Shown: positions 16,827 through 25,090, numbered from the stretch's first letter. The stretch: 64,000 nucleotides of DNA from CAYWTS01 sp964461265 (GCA_964461265.1 CAYWTS010000002.1:124001-188000); one strand, 5' to 3'. Numbers and translations are program-made. Notes: generated by a model not told the origin, from the letters alone.

Positions 16827-18176
16827 CTAAGAGCTTTTCTTCAATCCGTATTTACTTATTTTGTTGTATAATGTTGCACGTTCAATACCGAGTATACCTG
16901 CACATTTATTTATATTCCAGTTATTAAGGATTAATGTTTTTTCAATATATTTTTTCTCTATTTCAGATAATGTGCATTGTTCATGACCTGAATCGTACGC
17001 CGATTTTGGATTAAGCGGTAAGTCTTTCAGTTCAATTGAATCGCCGCTTCCCACCACAACAGCACGTTCAATTGCATTTTCAAGTTCTCTTACGTTGCCT
17101 TTCCATTCATAATCCATTAAAAAATTCATAGCTTCATATGAAATATCTTTGACATTTTTGTTCATAGCAGTACTGTATTTATTAAGAAAGTGATAAGCCA
17201 GCGGTGCAATATCTTTACGTCTTTCCCTGAGCGGGGGTATGAAAATCGAAAAAACGTTTAATCTGTAATAAAGATCTTCCCTGAATTTCCCCTCCTTAAC
17301 AAGTTCCTCCAATGCTTCATTCGTTGCTGCAATCACCCTGAAATCACTTGTTATCATATCATTACCACCCACACGGCAGAATTTTTTAGTTTCAATAATT
17401 CTAAGTAGCTCAACCTGCATTTTAGCTGAAATTGTACCAATTTCATCCAGAAAAATTGTACCGCCGTTTGCCATTTCAAATTTACCTTTTCTTCTGTAAT
17501 TGGCTCCGGTAAAAGCACCTTTTTCATGTCCAAAAAACTCGCTCTCAAGAAGCGATTCAGCAATTGCTCCGCAGTTTACCGTTACTATCGGAAAATATTT
17601 TCGTTTTGAGTTTAAGTGAATTGCTTTGGCAACAAGCTCTTTCCCGGTACCGCTTTCTCCTCTTATCATCACTGTTGTATCGGTTGGTGCTACCGTTGAA
17701 ATAAGTTCGAATATTTTACGCATCTCTTCACTCTCGCCTATCAGGTTTTCTGGAATAATCATTTGCTCAATCTTGTTTTTTAACATGTAATTTTCATCTT
17801 TCAGTGATTTTTGCTCTATCGCATTTTTTACAAGATTGTTTAGTTCATCCGGGTCTACCGGTTTTGTCACATAATCATATGCACCTTCTTTCAATGCCTG
17901 AATAGCTGTTGGTACCGATGCAAATGCGGTTATAAGAATTACTATGCTTTCTTTATCGATTTCCTTGATTTTTGATAACAGTTCGATTCCGCTCATACCG
18001 GGCATTTTCATATCAAGGAGTATAAGATCATATTTCCCCTTTTCAAATTTCTTTAACGCATCAATTGCATCTTCAGCAGTATCAACCGAATATCCTTCAT
18101 CTTCGAACCAGTGAAATAATGATTCTCTGACAATTTTCTCGTCGTCTACGACAAGTATTTTATGTTTTTTGTGCAT
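16827..18176 (-). CDS. NtrC-family response regulator (sigma-54 activator)
   Basis: 449 residues with three domains. Receiver (about 5-120): acidic pair DD at 11-12, phospho-acceptor D55 in LILLDMKMPG, and K in VTKPVDP. AAA+ sigma-54 interaction domain (about 145-370): Walker A GESGTGKE, the sigma-contacting GAFTGA loop, Walker B GGTIFLDEIG, and an arginine-rich second region of homology (FREDLYYRLNVF). Fis-type helix-turn-helix at the C terminus (NINKCAGILGIERATLYNKI). It should activate sigma-54 promoters when phosphorylated by the kinase encoded immediately upstream, whose stop it overlaps by 17 bases. Target genes are unknown; the neighbouring archaemetzincin and GcvH-like operon are candidates. 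Confidence 0.95.
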   Translation of the reverse strand: MHKKHKILVVDDEKIVRESLFHWFEDEGYSVDTAEDAIDALKKFEKGKYDLILLDMKMPGMSGIELLSKIKEIDKESIVILITAFASVPTAIQALKEGAYDYVTKPVDPDELNNLVKNAIEQKSLKDENYMLKNKIEQMIIPENLIGESEEMRKIFELISTVAPTDTTVMIRGESGTGKELVAKAIHLNSKRKYFPIVTVNCGAIAESLLESEFFGHEKGAFTGANYRRKGKFEMANGGTIFLDEIGTISAKMQVELLRIIETKKFCRVGGNDMITSDFRVIAATNEALEELVKEGKFREDLYYRLNVFSIFIPPLRERRKDIAPLAYHFLNKYSTAMNKNVKDISYEAMNFLMDYEWKGNVRELENAIERAVVVGSGDSIELKDLPLNPKSAYDSGHEQCTLSEIEKKYIEKTLILNNWNINKCAGILGIERATLYNKISKYGLKKSS

Positions 18177-19773
18177 TTATGGAGTTATTGTTTAAATTTA
18201 CGGGAAGGCTTATTTTAAAAGTTGTCCCTTTAACCGATGTTTCTTCTACTTCAATCTTTCCTTTATGCTGATTAACAATACCATATACAATCGATAAACC
18301 CAGACCTGTACCTCTTGATATTTCCTTGGTTGTGTAGAACGGTTCGAAAATATAAGGCACATCTTTATCTGATATTCCCATTCCGCAATCAGAAATCCGT
18401 ATTACAGCTTTATTGTCTTCTTTTGTAAGTTTTATGGTAATTTTACCTTCATTTTTTCCGCTCATCGATTCTATAGCATTTATCAGTATCGATATCAGCA
18501 TCTGCTGAATTTTCTGAGGATTACATTTTATAGTTATGTCCAGAGTATTAAATATTTTTTCGAGCTTAATATTGTTAATTTCAAAATGATGGTTAATTAA
18601 CGAGATGCTTTTTTCCACCAGACTGATCAAATCCGATTCAACTAATTCCTCACTGTCATAATGCGAAAATAAAAGCAGGTCTTTAACAATTTTCCCGCAC
18701 CGCGATGCTTCGTCGGATATCATTTGTGTGTATTGAATTAACTTAGCATACCCGTCTTTATTTTCTAATGTTAATTTTTTTGATATTAATTTGCTGAAAT
18801 TAAGAATACCTTCAAGAGGATTATTAAGCTCGTGGGCAACTGTAGCTGATAGTTTCCCGAGTGATGCAAGTTTTTCGATTTGAATAATCTGTTCGTATAT
18901 ATTTTTTAATTCCCGGGTTTTCTCCTCTACTTTTTCATTTAATGTTTCAGACCAGTCTTTTATTTCCTGGTAAGCTTGTGAGAGTTTTCGGGACATATCA
19001 TTGAACTGGTATGCTATAATACCGAATTCATTCTTGTTCTTTATGTGAACCCTGTAATTCAGATTCCCTTTAGCAAGCTCATCTATAGCTTTTTCGAACT
19101 TTTTAAGCGGTTTGTTAACAAGATAGAAAATAAATATACCGCTAAGTGCGGAAATTAAAATTGTTATTATCACAGAATTAACTACAATATTTCTTGTCCC
19201 TATCGCAATAGTTTCATCCGCACTTTTCATAGATACTAAAACATCCAATACACCTACCAATTCTTCTGTGCTTTTATGTGCATGGCAGCTCGATGTATAA
19301 CAATCTGTTTCGTTTCTTATAGGATTTATTAATCCAAGAACTCTTTCATTTTCCATCAGAAATGTTCTTGTATTATCGTCTGCATTAACTTTTGGTTTCG
19401 CATCAAGTGAATGGTGGCACCCTATGCACGCTTCGGAGCTTTTATCCATTTTCTTTCCTATTTCAGCCGAATCACTTGAATATGCAATAACGCCCATTTT
19501 ATTATATATACGAATTTTCTTTATCCCGGGTTCGTTTCCGAGTGTTCTTGTAGTCTGTGCAAGGTCTTCACGCCTGTTTAAAAGCATGCTGTAACGTGTG
19601 GAACGCTTAATTATATCGCTGGTAGCGTATGCACCCGACTTTGTGATGTTAATGAGGTTATCTTTGAAAAAACCGATTGTCAAGTATGTATGGACCGATA
19701 AAGCTGCAATTAAGACAAGGGAAGTTATTATTACAAGTTTAATGCTGAGTTTATTATATATACGGGCTTTCAT
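18160..19773 (-). CDS. Sensor histidine kinase with c-type haem motifs in the periplasmic domain
   Basis: 537 residues. TM1 (about 10-35), a periplasmic region of about 160 residues, TM2 (about 198-220), HAMP (about 220-275), a coiled coil, HisKA with phospho-acceptor H314 in VAHELNNPLEG, and an HATPase domain with N, G1 (SDCGMGIS), F and G2 (GTGLGLSIVYG) boxes. The periplasmic part contains a canonical CIGCH haem site (C116, C119, H120) and CYTSSCH (C158, C163, H164), a CX4CH arrangement also known to bind haem c. It could therefore sense redox state, oxygen, NO or electron-carrier supply. Its partner is the overlapping NtrC-type regulator. Haem attachment requires a cytochrome c maturation system, consistent with the octaheme cytochrome elsewhere in the window. 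Confidence 0.92.
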   Translation of the reverse strand: MKARIYNKLSIKLVIITSLVLIAALSVHTYLTIGFFKDNLINITKSGAYATSDIIKRSTRYSMLLNRREDLAQTTRTLGNEPGIKKIRIYNKMGVIAYSSDSAEIGKKMDKSSEACIGCHHSLDAKPKVNADDNTRTFLMENERVLGLINPIRNETDCYTSSCHAHKSTEELVGVLDVLVSMKSADETIAIGTRNIVVNSVIITILISALSGIFIFYLVNKPLKKFEKAIDELAKGNLNYRVHIKNKNEFGIIAYQFNDMSRKLSQAYQEIKDWSETLNEKVEEKTRELKNIYEQIIQIEKLASLGKLSATVAHELNNPLEGILNFSKLISKKLTLENKDGYAKLIQYTQMISDEASRCGKIVKDLLLFSHYDSEELVESDLISLVEKSISLINHHFEINNIKLEKIFNTLDITIKCNPQKIQQMLISILINAIESMSGKNEGKITIKLTKEDNKAVIRISDCGMGISDKDVPYIFEPFYTTKEISRGTGLGLSIVYGIVNQHKGKIEVEETSVKGTTFKISLPVNLNNNSINAQKT

Positions 19774-19870
19774 TCTTTAACTCCGGTTCCAATATTCAAA
19801 TTATCCAAGAGATCTTAGAATTTCAATTTAATAATTTTTACTGTATTAAATATCTAAGTACATATATAAT

Positions 19871-19901
19871 AAAAATCAGGGTTTCTTCTTGTGAAACCCT
19901 G
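19871..19901 (-). terminator. Rho-independent terminator of the GcvH-like operon
   Basis: Read on the minus strand, a perfect 9-bp stem (CAGGGTTTC/GAAACCCTG, 19877-19901) with a 7-base loop is followed by ATTTTT. It lies about 80 bases beyond the last GcvH-like gene and about 100 before the kinase start, so the kinase genes are probably a separate unit with their own promoter or readthrough control. Confidence 0.85.
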
Positions 19902-19979
19902 AAAATTATCATTTCTGTCTTAACGGTTTTACCGAAATATCAGAAATCTTTTTAAATGTATAAACTTAAACCATGCTCA

Positions 19980-20684
19980 TTAAGAAAATAACTTTTCCAA
20001 TAATTTTTTATACGTGTTGTTTCCCAAGATTTCACCCCATTTTTCAATTATGGCTCCTCCGTCGTACAAAGTGTCACCAACTTCATCTGAAGTCTTCATC
20101 AGATTTTTCAGATATATCCTGGTCTCATGCAGTTTTTCGAAATAATCTTTTTTGTTTATTGAATTGCTAAGAATTTCATGTCTGTCAGCTTCTATTATCG
20201 CAAACCAGTGTGAGTCGTTTGAGTAAATATTCTTAATATCAAGCTTTTCTATAAAATTAAAACTGAAAGGGGATAATACATTTATTTCCCCCCAGCCATT
20301 ACTTATGTTCAATAGCAGCTCATGCTTTTTTACACTTATGTTTTTGGAACTATACTTTAACTGGCTGTGCTTGTCAATGAATTTTACTATAAAAGGCTCA
20401 AGACCTAGATAATAGTTATTTGCAAGAAAATTTCTAACCATTACTCCGCTGTTGAAGTGATAAAATGGATGAGTAAACGAAACCGAATGCTGGCCCCGCT
20501 CAAACAAATTTTCAATTTCTTCTTGTATGCTTCCCTTCGATTTCATCTTCGATAACATTTGCTTATCGAAATCACAGACTTCACATTCGAAATTTTTGTC
20601 ACAAATTTTGTAATCAATAGCACCACATTTCATCCAAAGGCATTTTATATCATCGAAGCTCGTATATTTCTCTTTTTCAGTCAT
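19980..20684 (-). CDS. GcvH-like protein with N-terminal cysteine-rich motif
   Basis: 234 residues, apparently cytoplasmic. Residues about 12-40 hold a cysteine cluster (CLWMKCGAIDYKICDKNFEC followed by EVC), which could bind a metal or Fe-S cluster. The middle (about 60-180) resembles a degenerate glycine-cleavage H/lipoyl-like sandwich, with no convincing lipoyl-lysine motif. The C terminus carries TLYDGGAIIEKWGEIL, nearly repeated in the product of the preceding gene (TMYDGGNIIEG), so the two are paralogues. Their genes overlap by 8 bases. A true role in glycine cleavage is unlikely, as no gcvP or gcvT genes are present. Function unknown; association with the haem-sensor two-component system is suggestive. 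Confidence 0.7.
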   Translation of the reverse strand: MTEKEKYTSFDDIKCLWMKCGAIDYKICDKNFECEVCDFDKQMLSKMKSKGSIQEEIENLFERGQHSVSFTHPFYHFNSGVMVRNFLANNYYLGLEPFIVKFIDKHSQLKYSSKNISVKKHELLLNISNGWGEINVLSPFSFNFIEKLDIKNIYSNDSHWFAIIEADRHEILSNSINKKDYFEKLHETRIYLKNLMKTSDEVGDTLYDGGAIIEKWGEILGNNTYKKLLEKLFS

Positions 20685-21333
20685 AATTCCCGCTCAGAAA
20701 TTGTTCCTCGAAATCGGGAATTGCGTTGGGGCTGACTGATGAAAGTACTCCTTCAATAATGTTCCCGCCGTCATACATAGTTACACCAACTGCTTCGGGC
20801 GAGAAAGAAATCTCTGCGAGGAAATCTTTTAGTCTTTTCATCTCTTTTTTCAGCCAGTACTGTGCCTGTTTACCTGACAATAAGCTTTCATCTCCATTTT
20901 CGTTCTCTATAATTAAGCCCCAGTCTTTACCGTAAGCGTCTTTTACTGAATTATTGAAAAGAAGATTGTTAATTGCTCTTATAGTGCCGTTAACAGGAGA
21001 CCTGAAATTTATTTGCCGGCCATGCACTTCAGCTTTTATTATAGCATCACCTTTTCTGACGGAAGCCCCCGGATTTAATATATACTTAATAAAAATATTG
21101 CCTAGCGATTTAACAGTAAAATTATCAATTCCAACTTTTAGTGCTTTATCCTCCGGGTAAACCCAAGTGTGATATTTTGAAATTAAATATCCTTTCGGTG
21201 CATATACACTGGTTTTATTAAAAACAGGTACGTCAGAAACCGAGTTAGAATGTACAGCTTTTCGTTGTTTAGCAATTACAAGCTCTATTAATAAAGCAAT
21301 AATTAATGTTAATATTACAAAAAAGATAACCAT
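20677..21333 (-). CDS. Membrane-anchored GcvH-like protein
   Basis: 218 residues. An N-terminal helix (about 2-22, VIFFVILTLIIALLIELVIA) anchors it. Residues about 45-160 fit the H-protein/biotinyl-lipoyl fold: KYHTWVYPED, VKSLGNIFIKYI, RKGDAIIKAEVHGRQINF, SPVNGTIRAIN and DAYGKDWGLII follow the H-protein layout. The usual ESVK lipoylation site is replaced by AEVHG; the nearby K in IIKAEV may or may not be modified. The C-terminal TMYDGGNIIEG motif is shared with the next protein. A good Shine-Dalgarno (GAAAGGAG) precedes the ATG at 21333. Function unknown. Confidence 0.72.
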   Translation of the reverse strand: MVIFFVILTLIIALLIELVIAKQRKAVHSNSVSDVPVFNKTSVYAPKGYLISKYHTWVYPEDKALKVGIDNFTVKSLGNIFIKYILNPGASVRKGDAIIKAEVHGRQINFRSPVNGTIRAINNLLFNNSVKDAYGKDWGLIIENENGDESLLSGKQAQYWLKKEMKRLKDFLAEISFSPEAVGVTMYDGGNIIEGVLSSVSPNAIPDFEEQFLSGNYD

Positions 21334-21766
21334 TTTATTCTCCTTTCATATTTCTGTTTAAAATATATACTGCAAATATTACACCAAGTTTTTGAATAGA
21401 TTGTAATAAATAATAAGTTGATTTATCAGCAATTTAAAATTGATACAAAGTTAAAAAAAAATGACAAAAAAAAGAGAAATGTATAAATATTATACATTAA
21501 TAAATAGATAGTGTCTATAATAATAAAATATCAGGGTTTAAACTGTCTAAATATTTTACATATCTCTGTATAATAATTAAACATAAAATTTAAGTAAAAG
21601 AAGAAATCTCTCAGCTTATTAAAAAATTAAAAATGCGGAGAGTGTAATTTTCACCTCTGTTTAAAAAGAAGAATATTGAATATTAATATCTTTCAAAAAC
21701 TAAGGCAGTATTGTATTTATCAGTTCATTGAGAGTAAGTAAGCTATTAATTAAATTTGGAAAAATT
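21334..21766. other. AT-rich gene-free stretch
   Basis: 433 bases upstream of the GcvH-like operon with no supportable reading frame on either strand and very low GC content. It must contain the promoter of that operon, but no convincing -33/-7 pair was found; a sigma-54 type GG-N10-GC element was not obvious either. Confidence 0.6.
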
Positions 21767-21851
21767 GGACAGGTAGCTTCCCGGGTACTCGGGAGTAGAG
21801 CAATCCGCCAGTTGGCGTAAATAATCCCGTCTTTGTCGGGTTTCGATTCCG
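21767..21851 (+). pseudogene. Degenerate tRNA-like sequence resembling tRNA-Phe
   Basis: Begins with the same 12 bases as the intact tRNA-Phe 171 bases downstream (GGACAGGTAGCT), later repeats GTAGAGCAA and ends with a T-arm-like GGTTTCGATTCCG. In place of the D-loop it has a small hairpin (CCCGGGTACTCGGG), and the 3' acceptor strand CCTGTCC is missing, so it cannot form an acceptor stem. Best read as a decayed partial duplicate of tRNA-Phe. Confidence 0.6.
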
Positions 21852-21937
21852 TAAAAAAATATAAGGATGAAATTGTTAACAGTTCTGTTAACAACAGAAA
21901 AAGCAGGAATTGATAAATTATTGTTTACATTACTTTT

Positions 21938-22010
21938 GGACAGGTAGCTCAGTTGGTAGAGCAACGGCCTGAAAAGCCGTGTGTCGCCGGTTCGATTCCG
22001 GCCCTGTCCA
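21938..22010 (+). tRNA. tRNA-Phe (anticodon GAA)
   Basis: Complete 73-base cloverleaf: acceptor GGACAGG/CCTGTCC with discriminator A, D-arm around AGCTCAGTTGGTAGAGC, anticodon stem ACGGC/GCCGT with loop CTGAAAA (anticodon GAA), T-arm GCCGGTTCGATTCCGGC. CCA is not encoded. A hairpin with a T-tract follows. Confidence 0.96.
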
Positions 22011-22011
22011 C

Positions 22012-22039
22012 AAAAAAAGGTGCCCTAATGCACTTTTTT
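22012..22039 (+). terminator. Terminator after tRNA-Phe
   Basis: A-rich arm AAAAAAAGGTGC (22012-22023) pairs through one G-T wobble with GCACTTTTTT (22030-22039) around loop CCTAAT, so the T-run is both stem and tail. Position directly after the tRNA supports the call. Confidence 0.7.
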
Positions 22040-23040
22040 CATTTTAACCATTCTGTAATAATAAATACTCTTTGTAATTTACTACACTTATCTTTTCTAT
22101 GTAATACACGACTTGCCTTTATACACCAAAAATCCCCTGTCTCCTTAAAGCCACATGCTTTCCAACATTTTTGCCATGCTATGTTTAAATGTAGACGTGC
22201 TTATTATTTCAGTAAAACAATATTTTTGTTTCTTTCCTATAATGAGGTCAATTTCCGAGCCATTACTCATTCTCAGGTAGTATAGTTACGGTTTTATTCC
22301 CCAATTGTGTTTTCGCTTTTATACTTCCGAAATTATGCAATTCTCAAAAATATAATCTGCAGAAGGGTTTTTTAATATAATCTGTTTTATTCTCAATTTC
22401 GAGAAGGAAAGAATCAAGTCCTATATCTGTAAAAATAGAGTTTTAGTCTTTTTAATTATTCTCTTTTTAATATTTTTTAATAAAAACGGAAGGAGGAAAA
22501 TTACAAATAATGCTTCTAGAATTGAAATCCATTTTTAACAGCATTAACCGCTGCTCCAAGTTCCTTTGATATTTGCGTTAAGCCGAGTATTTGCCCTGTT
22601 CTTGCCTCTAACAACTTAAAAAAAACGAGAATTCACGTAAGTTATTAATAGCAGAAAGAGTTCTTACATCTCATTCGATATATGAGTTAATATAATTCGC
22701 TTACCAAATTGCAGTATCTTTGTATTTTAGCTGCGAAAGTTCAAGATAGCATCTAATCTAAACAGAACATTCTTTATACATATCTGGAATTTCGGAATAT
22801 TCAAATGGCGAAGTGAAAGCAACCCGATTCTTCCGGCAAAACTCACGGTGTTTTTTTTCATGAAATGAAACTGCGAATAACCTGTTAATATTAAATTTCA
22901 TATTTTTGCCCGTTGTTTTCAACGACAATTTTAATGTAATTGAATAATTCGAGAACATACTTAACTTCATCAAAAATTACGTAACGGGAATAAGTCTCCA
23001 TATAACCCTGCGGGGTTTCTATGGAAAAAATCGATAACAA
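22040..23040 (-). pseudogene. Decayed AAA-family ATPase with DUF4143 domain
   Basis: No intact gene lies here, but fragments in shifting minus-strand frames occur in the order typical of AAA_14/DUF4143 ATPases: RYVIFDEVKYVLELFNYIKI (Walker B region, about 22895-22985), SPFEYSEIPDMYKECSV (22758-22810), LLEARTGQILGLTQISKELG (about 22545-22615), TDIGLDSFLLEIENK (about 22385-22435), NGSEIDLIIGKKQKY (about 22215-22262) and TSTFKHSMAKMLE (about 22160-22205). Several stops and frameshifts separate them, and the N-terminal Walker A part is missing beyond about 23040. It lies between tRNA-Phe and the ATP synthase operon and is plainly a dead accessory gene. Confidence 0.8.
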
Positions 23041-23153
23041 TAATAGAGTATAATCCAAAGTTCAAAAATTACAATTATATTCTTTTTCGGGGGATTAAAC
23101 TTGCTGTAAAAGCCCTGCCTGCTGCCTGTCTCGTGCAGGCAGGTTGAGGGGGC

Positions 23154-23185
23154 TTTGACTATATTTCAAAATTTAGCTAATTTTG
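23154..23185 (+). promoter_or_regulatory. Promoter of the ATP synthase operon (Bacteroidota type)
   Basis: TTTG at 23154-23157, a 20-base spacer, and TAATTTTG at 23178-23185 match the -33 and -7 elements (TTTG ... TAnnTTTG) of Bacteroidota housekeeping promoters. The predicted transcript would start near 23192, leaving an untranslated leader of only about 18 bases before the ATG at 23210. Confidence 0.75.
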
Positions 23186-23209
23186 TAAATTAATTAAGAA
23201 TTTCCGGTT

Positions 23210-23500
23210 ATGACGGGTGAAAAAAACAATAAAAATGAGGAAAAAAGCCCGTCTGAATTAGAACAAATCTCTAAATCTTACCGGACCGGCTGGGCTTATG
23301 CTGAGCTTGCTTTCCAGTACGGTATTGCCATTATTTTATGCACGCTGATTGGATTCTGGCTTGATAACTGGCTTGATACAGGACATGTTTTAATGATTAC
23401 GGGAGTTGTGATTGGCACTGTGTTTGGATTTATCGGGCTTCTCAAATCTCTAAACCAGCTTAATAAAAAAAATTCAGGAAATAAGCAGAAAAATGGCTGA
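23210..23500 (+). CDS. atpZ: ATP synthase accessory protein AtpZ/AtpI-like (two helices)
   Basis: 96 residues: a charged N terminus, then a helix pair (about 30-52 and 58-80) with AELAFQYGIAIILCTLIGFWLDNWLDTG and a glycine-rich second helix, then a basic tail. This is the pattern of the small AtpZ/AtpI proteins that open F-ATPase operons, thought to help c-ring assembly or ion supply. First gene of the operon; overlaps the next gene by 8 bases. Naming it atpZ rather than atpI is a judgement from its two-helix size. Confidence 0.8.
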   Translation: MTGEKNNKNEEKSPSELEQISKSYRTGWAYAELAFQYGIAIILCTLIGFWLDNWLDTGHVLMITGVVIGTVFGFIGLLKSLNQLNKKNSGNKQKNG

Positions 23501-23918
23501 AAAGTCGGAAAATAATTTTTTAAAAACGCTGATGATAATTTCACTGGCAGCAATAGTTATTTCTATTTTCCCGCTTGTAAGCTATTCATCCTCTAAACAG
23601 GCACTTTCGTTAATAATCGGATTTGTTATCAGCCTTGCAAACGCAGTTGCAGGTTACGTGATAATAGAAAGAGCATTTAATAAAAATATCAAGATATTTA
23701 TGACAATGATTTTCGGCTCTATGGCTGCCAGAATGATGGCTATTGCAATAATTATGCTTTTAATTGTATTTCTTACTAAACTTGATTTCATTTATCTTGT
23801 CGCTTCATTAATGTTTTTTTACTTCCTGTTCACCGGTATTGAAATTTACTACCTGCAGAAGAAGAACAGGAAAAATGATAATATAAAATATAACACAGCA
23901 GCAGCGAATACCAGATGA
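23493..23918 (+). CDS. ATP synthase subunit I-like membrane protein
   Basis: 141 residues with four predicted membrane helices (about 10-28, 35-58, 68-92, 98-118) and a short basic/polar tail. Size, topology and place between atpZ and atpB match the poorly conserved UncI/AtpI proteins, which act as c-ring assembly factors. The sequence itself carries no strict motif, so this is assigned mainly by context. It overlaps atpZ by 8 and atpB by 4 bases, indicating tight translational coupling. Confidence 0.65.
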   Translation: MAEKSENNFLKTLMIISLAAIVISIFPLVSYSSSKQALSLIIGFVISLANAVAGYVIIERAFNKNIKIFMTMIFGSMAARMMAIAIIMLLIVFLTKLDFIYLVASLMFFYFLFTGIEIYYLQKKNRKNDNIKYNTAAANTR

Positions 23919-24736
23919 TTTTTTCAGCAGCCTTAAAAAATACGGTTCCCGATACGCTTAAACAGGTTGGGCATGAAGAAGATAACTGGATTATACACCA
24001 TATATTAGACCAGCCACTTATTAATATACCTCCCATTCAAATCGGCGGTATTACGCTCGACTTATCAATTTCAAAAAATGTTCTGATGATGATGGTAACA
24101 GCAGTACTGCTGATATCTATCCTCACACTTGCGGCAAGAAGCAATGCAAAGAACCGCGCACCGAAAGGATTTGGTAATCTTGTAGAAATGATAATTGTCT
24201 TTCTGCGTGATGAGGTCGTTATCCCCTCAATGGGCAAAGCAGGTATTAAGTTCCTGCCGTTTTTCTTCACGCTGTTTTTTTTCATACTCACATGTAATTT
24301 TCTTGGAATGGTTCCGTTTATGTCAACAGCTACGGGAAGTGTTAGCATAACCGCCGGACTGGCAATTATTACTTTTATTATGACACAGGCACAGGGCATC
24401 AGGAATAACGGATTATTAGGTTACTTTAAGGGATTGATACCACCCGGAGTCCCGGTTTTTGTTTTACCGGTTATGATAATAGTTGAGTTTTTGGGATTGC
24501 TTACAAAACCTTTTGCATTGTGTATTCGTCTTTTTGCTAATATGACTGCGGGGCACGTGGTTATTCTTGCATTAATAGGATTAATATTTTCTCTTGGATA
24601 CGCTGCAACACCTGTATCGATAGTATTTGCGCTTTTTATATATGTACTTGAAATTTTAGTAGGTCTTTTACAGGCATTTATTTTTACTATGCTGTCAGCT
24701 TTATTTATTGGTATGGCAGTTCATCAGGAACATTGA
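23915..24736 (+). CDS. atpB: F0F1 ATP synthase subunit a
   Basis: 273 residues, membrane-embedded half-channel subunit. The essential arginine is visible in KPFALCIRLFANMTAGHVV, the most conserved block of the family, and the late helix VLEILVGLLQAFIFTMLSALFI is also typical. The N-terminal periplasmic part (about 1-50) is longer than in E. coli, as usual in Bacteroidota and relatives. ATG overlaps the preceding stop (ATGA). Confidence 0.96.
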   Translation: MIFSAALKNTVPDTLKQVGHEEDNWIIHHILDQPLINIPPIQIGGITLDLSISKNVLMMMVTAVLLISILTLAARSNAKNRAPKGFGNLVEMIIVFLRDEVVIPSMGKAGIKFLPFFFTLFFFILTCNFLGMVPFMSTATGSVSITAGLAIITFIMTQAQGIRNNGLLGYFKGLIPPGVPVFVLPVMIIVEFLGLLTKPFALCIRLFANMTAGHVVILALIGLIFSLGYAATPVSIVFALFIYVLEILVGLLQAFIFTMLSALFIGMAVHQEH

Positions 24737-24744
24737 TATTAGAA

Positions 24745-24775
24745 GTCGTACCACGACTTCAAGTCGTGGCACGAC
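24745..24775. repeat. Perfect hairpin between atpB and atpE
   Basis: Nested palindrome: outer arms GTCGT/ACGAC and inner arms CCACGACT/AGTCGTGG with loop TCA. No T-tract follows. It sits within the operon, just before the gene for the high-copy c subunit, so it could stabilise or process the mRNA. It also looks like the interspersed hairpins at 296 and 6817. Confidence 0.65.
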
Positions 24776-24816
24776 TATTAATAAATTAATTAATTATTTG
24801 AAAGGATAATAAAAAT

Positions 24817-25035
24817 ATGAATTTAGCAGCATTCGCAGCGGGAATTGGAGCAGGGCTGGCGGTTATTGGCGCCGGAATCGGTATAGGACGGCTGGCAGCC
24901 TCGGCTATGGAAGCTATCGGAAGACAGCCCGAGGCAAGCGGCGACGTCAGAACAACAATGATCATTGCAGCAGCTCTTGTTGAAGGTGTTACGCTGTTCG
25001 CACTTGTTATTTGCTTTATACTTGCAGGCAAATAA
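24817..25035 (+). CDS. atpE: F0F1 ATP synthase subunit c
   Basis: 72 residues forming the two-helix hairpin of the rotor ring. Helix 1 carries the GxGxGxG packing motif (GAGLAVIGAGIGIG), the polar loop has the conserved RQPE, and helix 2 has the ion-binding glutamate in AAALVEGVTLFA. The sodium-type Gln in helix 1 and Ser/Thr after the glutamate are absent, so proton coupling is expected. Spacing of 80 bases after atpB includes the hairpin at 24745. Confidence 0.97.
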   Translation: MNLAAFAAGIGAGLAVIGAGIGIGRLAASAMEAIGRQPEASGDVRTTMIIAAALVEGVTLFALVICFILAGK

Positions 25036-25090
25036 TTCATTAACGCATTTTAATACAGTTACATTTCAAAAAAAATTATATTAACTTAAG

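Noticed and set aside
20677..21333. Genuine glycine-cleavage H protein
   Set aside because: The lipoylation motif ESVK is absent, a membrane anchor is present and no glycine-cleavage P or T genes are adjacent.
21911..21938. TTG-N18-TACTTTTG as a tRNA-Phe promoter
   Set aside because: The -7-like box overlaps the first base of the tRNA, so transcription would start inside the mature tRNA.
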